The notes under the pieces: model-generated
Told to the model about the DNA's origin: nothing
Database searches by the model: none
The model's input: the letters and a program-made list of their open reading frames with translations, nothing else
Assembly (NCBI RefSeq): GCF_021295315.1
Contig: NZ_JAIMJA010000005.1
Location: 1 to 64,000, forward strand
DNA: 64,000 nucleotides
Reading direction: 5' to 3'
From: Motilimonas cestriensis
Lineage (GTDB): Bacteria > Pseudomonadota > Gammaproteobacteria > Enterobacterales > CBDFNC01
Program-made: the position numbers and the translations under genes
Shown: positions 55,638 to 63,537 of the stretch, one piece after another
Layout: each line of letters starts with the position of its first letter
Position numbering within the stretch: the first letter of the stretch is position 1

Positions 55638-58600
55638 AATGACACTCCTTTTAAGCGCTCTAACTCAGCCAGCAAACTTAAGTCACTGGTCTGAGCTTGC
55701 AGGGCTCTACCACTGGGCAGACCTATCTCTAAGCGGATCACCTTGTCAGCTTGGCGTGATGGGCTTTGGCTATTGTTTTGAAATGTCGTTGAACGGTTAT
55801 TCGCGTTAGCCCGACTCGATTTTTCTTCTTCCTTGCGCTTTCTCAACGCTTCACGCAACTCATCCATTTGCGCCTGCATTTGCTTAATTAGTGCATCAAT
55901 GGCTGCGCCATTATTAAAGCCGCGACTTAACCCTGTTTTAGTCATGTTGCGGGCAAGCTCAGCCATCATTGCTTCAAGCTCGCGCACGCTCTTTCCGCCT
56001 AGGTTGCTGGTATCCACGCCAGAGCCTAATGTGCTGCCTGCACTGGCGGTGTTTTTATCAATCTCGCTTTGACGCGTGCGGGCGTTGGCATCAATGATAC
56101 GGCGGGTTGCGTTTTCCACTTGGGTGGCCGCATCCGTCGCGGCGGTTGCGGTGCTGGCCAAGTCACTGGCTAGGTTGCGTGATGAAGTGGCAGCATTGTC
56201 TTGCGCTGTAGTCAGGTTTTTAAACTGGTCAGTTAAGCCATTGGCGGCTTTTTCCACGTCAATCAGGGGATCGATTTGCCCGCCGGTGGCTTGCGTGGCT
56301 TTGATGGCGGAGTCTTCCCACACACCAAGGGCATTAGCTACATCAGTCGCGCTGGCCACGCCCGATTCTTTGATGATGAAATAGGCGTCTTTGTTTTTTT
56401 GCGCTATGTCGGCCAGTGTTTTGGCCGATTGAATGCCCAACTGTTGAAACGCTTTTTCCACCTCTGAGGTGTTGCGGATCAAGTTGTTTTGCGCATCTTC
56501 AATCCGCTTCACGCCTGCGGTCACAAGGTCGGTGGCCACGTTATTATCTTTGGCGTATTTCAACCAAAGCGCCGTCAGCGCATCTAATTCAGCTTGGGTT
56601 TTGGCTTGGCCAATAGACGCATCAAAGGCGGCTTTCACCGCGTTAAAGCTTTGGGTGCCTGAGCTGGCGATCAACGCAAAGGCATCAATGGCGCCTTTGC
56701 CGGTGGCGGTGATCTGATTGTTCACCTCCGCCATGTCTAAACCTAGCTTGGTGAAGCTGGCGCTTAAGGCGGCGTCCATGCCGTTGGCAAATTCACCTGC
56801 GCCTATCATGCCGTTATCAAACAGCTGTTGCAGATTGGTAGAAAATACCGCTAAGTCTTCACCTGATAGCTTGGCCAGTTTGGCGGCTAATTCGGTTTCT
56901 AGGCTTTGGGCAAGGGCTGCGCTGTGCGCGGTGGCTTTTTCCAGTACGGTGCCAAAGTTGGCCACTTGCTCTATTTTGGTGGGGTCAAACGCTGCCACTG
57001 TGGTGGTCACCCAATTGGGCAAGGTATTGTCTAGCGCAGCGGTGTTTAAGCCTTTGATGGTGTCGGTTAGCGCTTGTTGCGACAGCACCATTTTATCCAT
57101 CAATGTATGGTTTTTAGTGTCTTGCGCCCAAGCTTGTTCTGCTGCGGCTTTTTTCTCGGCTAAAGCTTTGGCCACGTTGTAAAGGGTGTCGGTTTGTTTG
57201 TCCCAGGCTAAGGTGCCATTAGCGACAAGGCGCTCAAGGTGTTCCATGTCCTTGATCTGAATGCCCAGCTTGCCACTCAACTCAGTTAATTGCTGGCTAA
57301 ACTGGCCTTGCTGGATACGCTGGTTTTTTAGGGATTCTGCGGCGTCATTTATCGACTTATCATAATCAATGGCCGCACGCGTAAGGGCATCAATGCCTTG
57401 GTAGGCAATCACAGTGCCTGCGGCCAAGGGGCCTAATAAGCCTAAAAAGGTAGAGGTCGCCGTGGCTAAACGGCCCATGCTGGCCGCGCCCGTGGTGCCC
57501 ATGGCGTTGGCAGTGGTTTGGGTGGCCACCATTTGTAGCCTGAAATTACTTAACGCTTCTGCCGCCACCACAGCTGAGGCTTTAAAGCCGCTAAACATTG
57601 AGGCCAGTTTTAACCCACCGACCAATAGGGCAAGGTTGCCAATGGCCTCGCGCCATTCCCACACCGTCGCTAAACCTGTTTTTAACGCCGATAAAGTGCT
57701 GATGATGGCATCTGATATTTCTTTGGCGTATTGCTGCAATGAGCCATCGGCGGCCATCTCATCAATGGCGGTGTTAATGGCGTTTAACTCGCCTTTAAAG
57801 GTGTCCAACAAGCCAGCATTGGCGATGGTATTTTTTACTTTGTCCAGGTTGTCTTGCAGGTTGGAAACCATGCCGTTCCAAGTGGTCATCATGGCCGCCG
57901 CACTGCCTGCGCTGGCTTTGCCCATTTCCTGCACCAACAAAGCAATTTCTTTGCGGCCTAATTGGCCAGCACTGGATAGCTTTTGCAGCTCAAGGGTATT
58001 TTTACCCGTGGCCTTTTCCAGTAAGTCCCAAACCGGAATGCCGCGCTCAACCAGCTGCAAGATCTCTTCGCCTTGTAGCTTTTGTTTCGCCCAAGCCTGA
58101 CCAACTGCCAGCACTGAGCCTTCCAGCATTTGCTGATCGCCGCCCAGCTGTGCCACTTGGTCGGCAATGGCTTGCATTGAGCCGTCCATCGGATCCATAC
58201 CAAACGCTTTTAACTTAACAAAGGCATTGGTCACGCCATCCAATTGGTATGGGGTATTTTTAGCAAACTGTTGCACCCATTGGCTGGCTTGTTCGCCTTG
58301 CTCAATGCCGCCCATCAAGGCGCGCATTTGCATATCAAGCTTTTCAAACTTGCCGCCGGTATTCAGCAAGTCCAGTACAGAACTGGTCAGGGTATTAATG
58401 CCGACATAGGCCGCGCCCGCGGCAATTAAGCTTGTCGTAATAGCGTTTAAACGGCCATTAAAGCCCGTGCCAGCTTGGCTGGCTTGGTGAAAGCCTTGGC
58501 TGGCTTGTTGGCTTTTTTGATTAAGCGCGCCGGTAGCACTGGCGGCTTGTTTTAACTTGGCTTGCTGCTGGCCTAACTCTTGGGTAAGTGATTGCGCCCA

Positions 58601-59071
58601 CTGCTCAGCAGCGCGCATCGAGGTGGCCAGCTTTTGCTGCTCGGTGTTAAGGTTTTTGCTGTTAATACCCGCATTGCTCAACTGGCTGCGCAGTTGCTGC
58701 AGGGTTTGTTGTTGCTCAGATTGCGCCGCTTTTAAGCCACGGCTTTCGGCTTTAGCGCGGTTAAACGACGCAGTTAGCGCCTTGGTGGGCTTATCCGCTT
58801 GGTTGATCTCTTTGGCCAACGCCCGGGTGCGCTGCTCGGCCTGTTTAAGCTCAGTTGAAGTGGTGTTTAATTCGGTTTTAAGTTTGCGAAACTGCTCCAC
58901 CGCCGCTTGCTGGCGCTCAAGCTCATTGATCCGCTGGCCCAGCATATTGGCTTCGGGATGCGCCTGCGCCGCTTCCTCGCCCAGCTCATCCAGCAAGGCA
59001 GACAGCTTTTTCAGGCTCTCGCTGCCCGTGGTTTTAGTATCAATGTTTAAGCTAAGGGACAGTTTCGACAC
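55634..59071 (-). CDS. Phage tail tape measure protein
   Basis: The protein has 1145 residues from a GTG start. Residues 1-205 are coiled coil (ELERQQAAVEQFRKLKTELN and on). About 215-400 match the tape-measure N-terminal domain (KFEKLDMQMRALMGG, then GGDQQMLEGSVLAVGQAWAKQKLQGEEILQLVERG). Hydrophobic segments (LTTSLIAAGAAYVGI near 215; LASMFSGF and LLGPLAAGTVIAYQG near 490-560) are typical. The C-terminus is Arg/Lys-rich. Length predicts a tail of roughly 170 nm if the usual 0.15 nm per residue holds. It sets tail length in the virion. Confidence 0.93.
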   Translation of the reverse strand: MSKLSLSLNIDTKTTGSESLKKLSALLDELGEEAAQAHPEANMLGQRINELERQQAAVEQFRKLKTELNTTSTELKQAEQRTRALAKEINQADKPTKALTASFNRAKAESRGLKAAQSEQQQTLQQLRSQLSNAGINSKNLNTEQQKLATSMRAAEQWAQSLTQELGQQQAKLKQAASATGALNQKSQQASQGFHQASQAGTGFNGRLNAITTSLIAAGAAYVGINTLTSSVLDLLNTGGKFEKLDMQMRALMGGIEQGEQASQWVQQFAKNTPYQLDGVTNAFVKLKAFGMDPMDGSMQAIADQVAQLGGDQQMLEGSVLAVGQAWAKQKLQGEEILQLVERGIPVWDLLEKATGKNTLELQKLSSAGQLGRKEIALLVQEMGKASAGSAAAMMTTWNGMVSNLQDNLDKVKNTIANAGLLDTFKGELNAINTAIDEMAADGSLQQYAKEISDAIISTLSALKTGLATVWEWREAIGNLALLVGGLKLASMFSGFKASAVVAAEALSNFRLQMVATQTTANAMGTTGAASMGRLATATSTFLGLLGPLAAGTVIAYQGIDALTRAAIDYDKSINDAAESLKNQRIQQGQFSQQLTELSGKLGIQIKDMEHLERLVANGTLAWDKQTDTLYNVAKALAEKKAAAEQAWAQDTKNHTLMDKMVLSQQALTDTIKGLNTAALDNTLPNWVTTTVAAFDPTKIEQVANFGTVLEKATAHSAALAQSLETELAAKLAKLSGEDLAVFSTNLQQLFDNGMIGAGEFANGMDAALSASFTKLGLDMAEVNNQITATGKGAIDAFALIASSGTQSFNAVKAAFDASIGQAKTQAELDALTALWLKYAKDNNVATDLVTAGVKRIEDAQNNLIRNTSEVEKAFQQLGIQSAKTLADIAQKNKDAYFIIKESGVASATDVANALGVWEDSAIKATQATGGQIDPLIDVEKAANGLTDQFKNLTTAQDNAATSSRNLASDLASTATAATDAATQVENATRRIIDANARTRQSEIDKNTASAGSTLGSGVDTSNLGGKSVRELEAMMAELARNMTKTGLSRGFNNGAAIDALIKQMQAQMDELREALRKRKEEEKSSRANANNRSTTFQNNSQSPSRQADKVIRLEIGLPSGRALQAQTSDLSLLAELERLKGVSF

Positions 59072-59227
59072 GGCAGATCTCGCAAATTAATAAACCAAAC
59101 ACACAAGAACAATAAGCGAGGTTTCTTATTCGGTTATTTGCCGCAGGGACGCGGCAATTAAGCCATCAAGGACGATTTAACGGCGCGCCGAACAAGGAAC
59201 ATCGCGTTTTACTACACGACTGCTTAT
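59072..59227. other. Gap between tail tube and tape measure
   Basis: These 156 bases are where tailed phages usually encode the frameshifted tail-assembly chaperones. Only a 14-codon minus-strand frame (ATG 59204, MFLVRRAVKSSLMA) and a small hairpin TTGCCGC/GCGGCAA (59140-59159) are seen. No slippery sequence with a long overlapping frame is present. Confidence 0.5.
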
Positions 59228-59986
59228 TTACGCCAAAACCTCATGCTCTTCGTAGCTATAAGGCACGCCGTTTTCAGACACCAAAATCACTTTGCCCGTT
59301 AGCTCAGTGCTAACGTAATCCGCCGCCATAAAGTCGGTGCCATTGCTCGGTGATAGCGTACACAGCGGCACATTCAGGCGAATGGGTTTGCGGTTAGCGA
59401 GGTTTTTGCCTTTGAGTACCAAGCGATAACGGTTGCTTGAGGCCAAGCCACCTTTCACCCGCGTACCGGTCAGGGCATTAAAACTGGCGGTGACTTTTAC
59501 CGGGCCACCGTTTTCAAGCGCGCCGCCAACCACAGGGCGGATCAAGCCATCAGCCCAGTTAATTTCCACGTCTGCGCCAATGTCTAACGCCGCATCAGCA
59601 TTGCTGCTGTCGGTCACACTCGCCGCCGCGGCCACTAGATTGCTGTTAGGTAACTCAGTCCAACGGCCTTTAAGCAAGGTCACGGCCACCGCGGCTAAGT
59701 TGCCCGCGCCTTGGTTAATGGCCTCGGCTTGACCTTGTAGCGCCATTTCCACCACTTCACTGGGTTGGTCATCAATGGCGATGGTGATTTCCGTCGCACC
59801 GGGGATGATCACGTCATCCAGCAATTGGCCATAGCTGGCTTTTTTGGTGGACTTGCGCGACTTACTTTCACTGGTGGGTTTAATTTCCAGCTTAGTGGTG
59901 TTCAAGGGGCCAATCAGGCCAAGGCCTGCGCCATTATCAGCAATACGCTCTAAGTACATATCGCCAGCACATAAAATACCGTTCAT
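59228..59986 (-). CDS. Phage major tail (tube) protein
   Basis: The protein has 252 residues. MNGILCAGDMYLERI opens the protein, a Ser/Lys-rich loop follows (TSESKSRKSTKKASYG), then ITIAIDDQPSEVVEMALQG and a beta-rich remainder ending EEHEVLA. This matches the major tail proteins of transposable siphophages in size and position (between the terminator-like gene and tape measure). No sheath gene accompanies it, so the tail should be non-contractile. It is expected to form stacked hexameric rings. Confidence 0.8.
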   Translation of the reverse strand: MNGILCAGDMYLERIADNGAGLGLIGPLNTTKLEIKPTSESKSRKSTKKASYGQLLDDVIIPGATEITIAIDDQPSEVVEMALQGQAEAINQGAGNLAAVAVTLLKGRWTELPNSNLVAAAASVTDSSNADAALDIGADVEINWADGLIRPVVGGALENGGPVKVTASFNALTGTRVKGGLASSNRYRLVLKGKNLANRKPIRLNVPLCTLSPSNGTDFMAADYVSTELTGKVILVSENGVPYSYEEHEVLA

Positions 59987-59989
59987 TGT

Positions 59990-60406
59990 TTAGTTTCCTT
60001 CAACTTTAAGGCTGGTTTCAAATACCAGCGGAAAATAGGCGTAGCCGTTTTTGTACAAGGGCATGGTGTTCGCGTTCACTCGCTTAACGCAGCCAAGTTC
60101 GGCTGGCGGCTTCCAGCCTTGTAAATGGGTCAGCACAGCGCCCATCAGCTCGCCCGCTTGTTGGCGCGCATTACTGGTGCTGACATAACGCACCGTCACG
60201 GTCACCATCCAATGCTGCTTCACGCGGCTATACAGGCCCGCTTGGGCGGTTTCATCCACCCGATCACCCAAATAAATCACATGGGCCGCGGGCACGGGTT
60301 GGCACTTTTCTTCCAACACCGACAGCTGTTCACTGCTCAGCACCGCCTTAAACGGCAAGGCTTTAAGGTGTTCAATTAACAAAGGTTCAAAGGCTAAATA
60401 GTTCAT
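59990..60406 (-). CDS. Phage tail terminator-like protein (Gp37-like)
   Basis: The protein has 138 residues, an alpha/beta protein with HVIYLGDRVDETAQAG and QHWMVTVTVRYVSTSNARQQAGELM, a pattern typical of tail-completion proteins (lambda gpU or Mu gp37/J type). It overlaps the gp36-like gene by four bases and precedes the tail tube gene by three. It likely caps the tail tube where it meets the head. Confidence 0.75.
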   Translation of the reverse strand: MNYLAFEPLLIEHLKALPFKAVLSSEQLSVLEEKCQPVPAAHVIYLGDRVDETAQAGLYSRVKQHWMVTVTVRYVSTSNARQQAGELMGAVLTHLQGWKPPAELGCVKRVNANTMPLYKNGYAYFPLVFETSLKVEGN

Positions 60407-60810
60407 ATAAAGCCCTTGGCCTGTGAGCGGCTTAACAGCGTGCCGGCGGATTCAATGTGCGCCAAGTCGTTGCTGCTGGTGTTAGCGTTGTCTATCACCA
60501 AGCGCACATCGCCCTTGGCCACCATTTTTAAATAACTGATGGCTTGCTCGTAACGCACTTTCACCTGCTCCGGCACCACATCGTCAAATAACAAATAGCG
60601 GCTAATGTCAGCGCACAAGGGCTTTAACGCTTCGGGCACCACCGCAAAGGGCAACCAAGGCGCTAAGTACATATTCATGCGCACGCCAGCATCGGCAATC
60701 ACCCGCGTTAGCTTGGCTTGGTCAATCTCGCCGCTGCCGGTTTCATCGGTCAGCATGCGCATTTCATCGCTGCCAAAAGCGTCGATTAAATCCGTGGGCG
60801 TGCAATACAT
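60403..60810 (-). CDS. Mu gp36-like protein (DUF1320), head-tail connector
   Basis: The protein has 135 residues. MYCTPTDLIDAFGSDEM, ARVIADAG-type helix and ALKPLCADISRYLLFDD match the DUF1320/Mu gp36 family, a head-completion or connector protein of Mu-like phages. Its position after the gp35-like gene matches Mu gene order. Confidence 0.88.
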   Translation of the reverse strand: MYCTPTDLIDAFGSDEMRMLTDETGSGEIDQAKLTRVIADAGVRMNMYLAPWLPFAVVPEALKPLCADISRYLLFDDVVPEQVKVRYEQAISYLKMVAKGDVRLVIDNANTSSNDLAHIESAGTLLSRSQAKGFI

Positions 60811-60815
60811 GGCCG

Positions 60816-61325
60816 TTACTCCTGCGCGGTTACTGGGCTAGCTTGGTTGGCTTGATACCACTCCCATGCGGCGTCACGCTGCGCGGCGCTGATGTTTAAT
60901 GGCACTTGTTCGCCGTCTAAATCTTCTAAGCCCAGCGCTTCAAGGGCTTTAATATCGGGCTTGTTTGCGCTGGTCAGCACCAGTGAGCCATCGGCATCCA
61001 CCACTGCAATTAATGCCACAATGGGGGCTAACTCGTCTGGGCAGCCGGCTAGCTTGAGCACGTCACTGTGTGCTAAGCCCAGTGGCGCATCGTCCATGGC
61101 CCCTTGCGGGTTAGCATTAACAATGGCGCTTTCATTCGAGATGGGTTCAAGGCTAAGGCGCTGGTCGCTTTGCAATTGGGCGAGTTGCGCTTCGCTAAGC
61201 TGGTCGGCTTGAAGCAAATTTTCCCCTTTAGCCAGCACCAAACCCGCGCGGCGATAACCCGAATGGGCCGTATTGAATATGCGTAAAGAGCCCGAAACGC
61301 CTGCGATACCTTTGGTTTTATCCAT
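60816..61325 (-). CDS. Mu gp35-like prophage protein
   Basis: The protein has 169 residues. SLRIFNTAHSGYRRAGLVLAKGEN near the N-terminus, DQLSEAQLAQLQSDQRL, and an SAP-like helical end (LNISAAQRDAAWEWYQ) resemble the FluMu gp35/HI1506 family. In Mu the gene lies directly after the major head gene, as here. Role not established; minor head protein is likely. Confidence 0.78.
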   Translation of the reverse strand: MDKTKGIAGVSGSLRIFNTAHSGYRRAGLVLAKGENLLQADQLSEAQLAQLQSDQRLSLEPISNESAIVNANPQGAMDDAPLGLAHSDVLKLAGCPDELAPIVALIAVVDADGSLVLTSANKPDIKALEALGLEDLDGEQVPLNISAAQRDAAWEWYQANQASPVTAQE

Positions 61326-61372
61326 AACATGATCACTCCGTACTTAAATGTTTAAACGTGGTTAATGGCCAG

Positions 61373-61398
61373 TTAAACGGGGCGTAAACCCCGTTTAA
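61373..61398 (-). terminator. Hairpin after the major head gene
   Basis: A 10-bp perfect stem TTAAACGGGG / CCCCGTTTAA with a six-base loop, eight bases beyond the stop of the T-like gene. With no long T run it may be a partial terminator or mRNA stabiliser that raises major head protein over downstream genes. Confidence 0.6.
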
Positions 61399-61405
61399 AT
61401 GGGGT

Positions 61406-62314
61406 TTAAAGGTAATCCGCTACCAGCAGCTCAATGCGGCCTTTCAGTTCGTTTGAGCTATTGGCGTCCAGTTCACGCTCAAGCAAACGGGTGGCGGTTT
61501 TTTCAAGAGACGTCGGCACCACCAAAATGGTCGGCTTAATGCCCAGCTTTTTGCCGCCGTCGCCTTCAATAGCCCGCATAGCGCTAATGGCTTCCCACAG
61601 TGAATCCGCGTTCAGCGCCTTTTTCATGCCAAAGGCCATTTGCCAAAAACCAAAGCCCACCGCGCAGCGTTTATCCACGCCGTAGCGAAATTCACGCGAC
61701 ATAAACACCGATTCATCGTCGTTTTTGGTCATGGCAATCAACTGCGGTTGCTTGCGATCTTGATAAATCAGCGGCTTAATGGCGCGTGAGGTATCAAGCA
61801 CAAACCAAGGATCACCGCTATAACCCGCATCCACTATCATGTTGGCCACGCTGGTGACTGCGCCGGTGCCATCGACGTTCTCGGCCACGGGGTGGTCGGT
61901 ATCAAAGAAGTTTTGGCCGTCATAACACAAGGTGGTAAAACCTGCCGCCAGTAAACCAAAGGTCAGCTGATCAGGGTGAATGGCCGCTGCATTGCCCATT
62001 TCTTGAAACAAGGGCGTGTAAATTCCCATGTTGTCATCTTCAATGTCATTTTGGTCCACGCCGACCGTTGACTCGTAATCTTCATTGACTATCTGATAGC
62101 CATGGGCTTGCATCGACTTAATTTGGCGATCGCCCACCCACTTTTGCAATGAGGGAAACTTGCCCAACCAGCCGTAGGTGTTACTTTTCGTTGTGGATTT
62201 GATCACCGAGGCAATCTTGGTGTATTGAGGTTCAACGCCCGTTAGGCCATTTTTAAAGTCAAATTTGAAGCCCGTAAACAGGGATGCAATTTGAGCATGG
62301 GTAACAATCGCCAT
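61406..62314 (-). CDS. Mu-like major head protein (gpT)
   Basis: The protein has 302 residues, matching Mu gpT length. The N-terminus MAIVTHAQIASLFTGFKFDF, YGWLGKFPSLQKWVGDR, VDQNDIEDDNMGIYTPLFQEMG and the late WFVLDTSRAIKPLIYQDRKQP are hallmarks of the Mu major head family. Its start overlaps the stop of the protease/scaffold gene by one base. It forms the capsid lattice. Confidence 0.93.
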   Translation of the reverse strand: MAIVTHAQIASLFTGFKFDFKNGLTGVEPQYTKIASVIKSTTKSNTYGWLGKFPSLQKWVGDRQIKSMQAHGYQIVNEDYESTVGVDQNDIEDDNMGIYTPLFQEMGNAAAIHPDQLTFGLLAAGFTTLCYDGQNFFDTDHPVAENVDGTGAVTSVANMIVDAGYSGDPWFVLDTSRAIKPLIYQDRKQPQLIAMTKNDDESVFMSREFRYGVDKRCAVGFGFWQMAFGMKKALNADSLWEAISAMRAIEGDGGKKLGIKPTILVVPTSLEKTATRLLERELDANSSNELKGRIELLVADYL

Positions 62315-63465
62315 TATTTTTCACCTTTGGTTTTTGCGAAATCGTCATAGCTGATGCCAAGCAAATCAGCCGCTATTTTGTCTTCTGCCGTGAGTGTGGC
62401 TAAGCCAGTGTCGGTTGGCGCTGCAGGGGGTAAGCTTTGGCTTTGCTGCGCGCTCAGCGCCGCAATAGGTTGTAACAAGTCAAGCTGCGCAGTCAGCACC
62501 GCCATGCCGTGTTGCTTGCCTAGCTGCAGGTAATAATCTTTTTGCGCGCCGGTGAGCTTGTTGGCCGCGAACGCTTTATCCACTGCCGCCGTTACTTGGT
62601 CGGTTTGGCTTTGCGCAGACAGCGCCGCTAGTTGCTTAACAGTTTCGTCATAGGCAGCTTTAGGCACGTATTGGGTCAGGTCAACGGCCATTGTTTTACC
62701 GATGCCTTTTTCTGTTTCAGCAGCTAACGCAGCAATAGCTTGCTCGGTTTGTTCAGCCTTAGTGGTTAACGCAGTCAGCGCGGTTAAAGCCGTGGTGCGC
62801 TGCTCTGGCGTGATAGTGGCACCGTCTGCCACCTCAACGCCGAGCGGCGCCAGCAGTTGTTTTAGCCATTCATCCATTACTGGAGTCTCCTGTTTTGTCG
62901 GGGGTAAGGATTGGGGTAGCAGCGTCGCCGCCAGCTCAGCGAGTGGCGTCATGCCATCGAGGGCTGGGCGATTAGTCAGGGCGGCGCTGTGCAAAAATGT
63001 GGGGTGGCCAGTGGCCTTGTCGTAACCAAACACACACGACAAATAGCGGTATTCTTTGGCATGCAGGTACGCCAGCGCCTTGTCGCTCCAGCGCGGCTTA
63101 ATAAACAAGCCTTGGCCTTCACGCCAGTCAATTTCGTTAACGCTAAAGTAACCGGCAGCCGGATTGGGCTGGCCATTTTTAGGGCTGTTAAGGGTTTGGT
63201 GTTCGTAGTCAATCACCAAGTCACCCAACTGATGGGGCGTGGCCGCTAGCATTGCCTGAGTCACGTCAGCATCAATAAACCACTGCTTCGATGGCACATC
63301 AACGGGGCGACCATCTACCGCGCTAAAGTGACCAGCAGGCAGCAGCTGAACCCAGCCATCTGAGACGTTAAGATCAAGCTCAGCTGCTAACGCCGCAATA
63401 TTGCTATTGTGGGGTAAGGTCGCGCTGAGGGCCGCAAGGCCGTAATGAGTGTGTTTTGTTTTCAT
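62314..63465 (-). CDS. Mu-like head protease and scaffold (gpI)
   Basis: The protein has 383 residues. The first half carries the Mu gpI protease pattern: WVQLLPAGHFSAVDGRP, VIDYEHQTL with a catalytic-type His, GYFSVNEIDWREGQGLFI and YRYLSCVFGYD. After TPVMDEWLKQLL (about 195) a helical, Ala/Gln-rich scaffold region follows (TTKAEQTEQAIAALAAETE). Mu uses an internal start there for a separate scaffold protein Z; an ATG at 62878 (VMDEWLKQ) with GGAG just upstream could do the same. The gene start is embedded in a palindrome. Confidence 0.9.
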   Translation of the reverse strand: MKTKHTHYGLAALSATLPHNSNIAALAAELDLNVSDGWVQLLPAGHFSAVDGRPVDVPSKQWFIDADVTQAMLAATPHQLGDLVIDYEHQTLNSPKNGQPNPAAGYFSVNEIDWREGQGLFIKPRWSDKALAYLHAKEYRYLSCVFGYDKATGHPTFLHSAALTNRPALDGMTPLAELAATLLPQSLPPTKQETPVMDEWLKQLLAPLGVEVADGATITPEQRTTALTALTALTTKAEQTEQAIAALAAETEKGIGKTMAVDLTQYVPKAAYDETVKQLAALSAQSQTDQVTAAVDKAFAANKLTGAQKDYYLQLGKQHGMAVLTAQLDLLQPIAALSAQQSQSLPPAAPTDTGLATLTAEDKIAADLLGISYDDFAKTKGEK

Positions 63466-63484
63466 GCCGCTAGATTAGCGGCAT
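63464..63484. repeat. Palindrome containing the gpI start codon
   Basis: Perfect 9-bp arms ATGCCGCTA / TAGCGGCAT with a three-base loop. Read on the minus strand, the final ATG bases of the 3' arm contribute the start codon of the protease gene, and no SD sequence precedes it. The hairpin could end transcription of the upstream gene or gate translation. Confidence 0.65.
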
Positions 63485-63537
63485 GGGGTGATGGGTGGGG
63501 TTTAGTAGGTTTTAGTGCTGATGAACATGGGGAATGA

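Noticed and set aside
57414-58100. Long plus-strand frame opposite the tape measure gene
   Set aside because: It is antisense to a well-supported gene, has no ribosome binding site and reflects the codon bias of the other strand.
58557-59090. 177-codon frame opposite the tape measure N-terminus
   Set aside because: A Cys/Ser/Leu-rich product typical of antisense reading of Gln/Ala-rich coiled coil.
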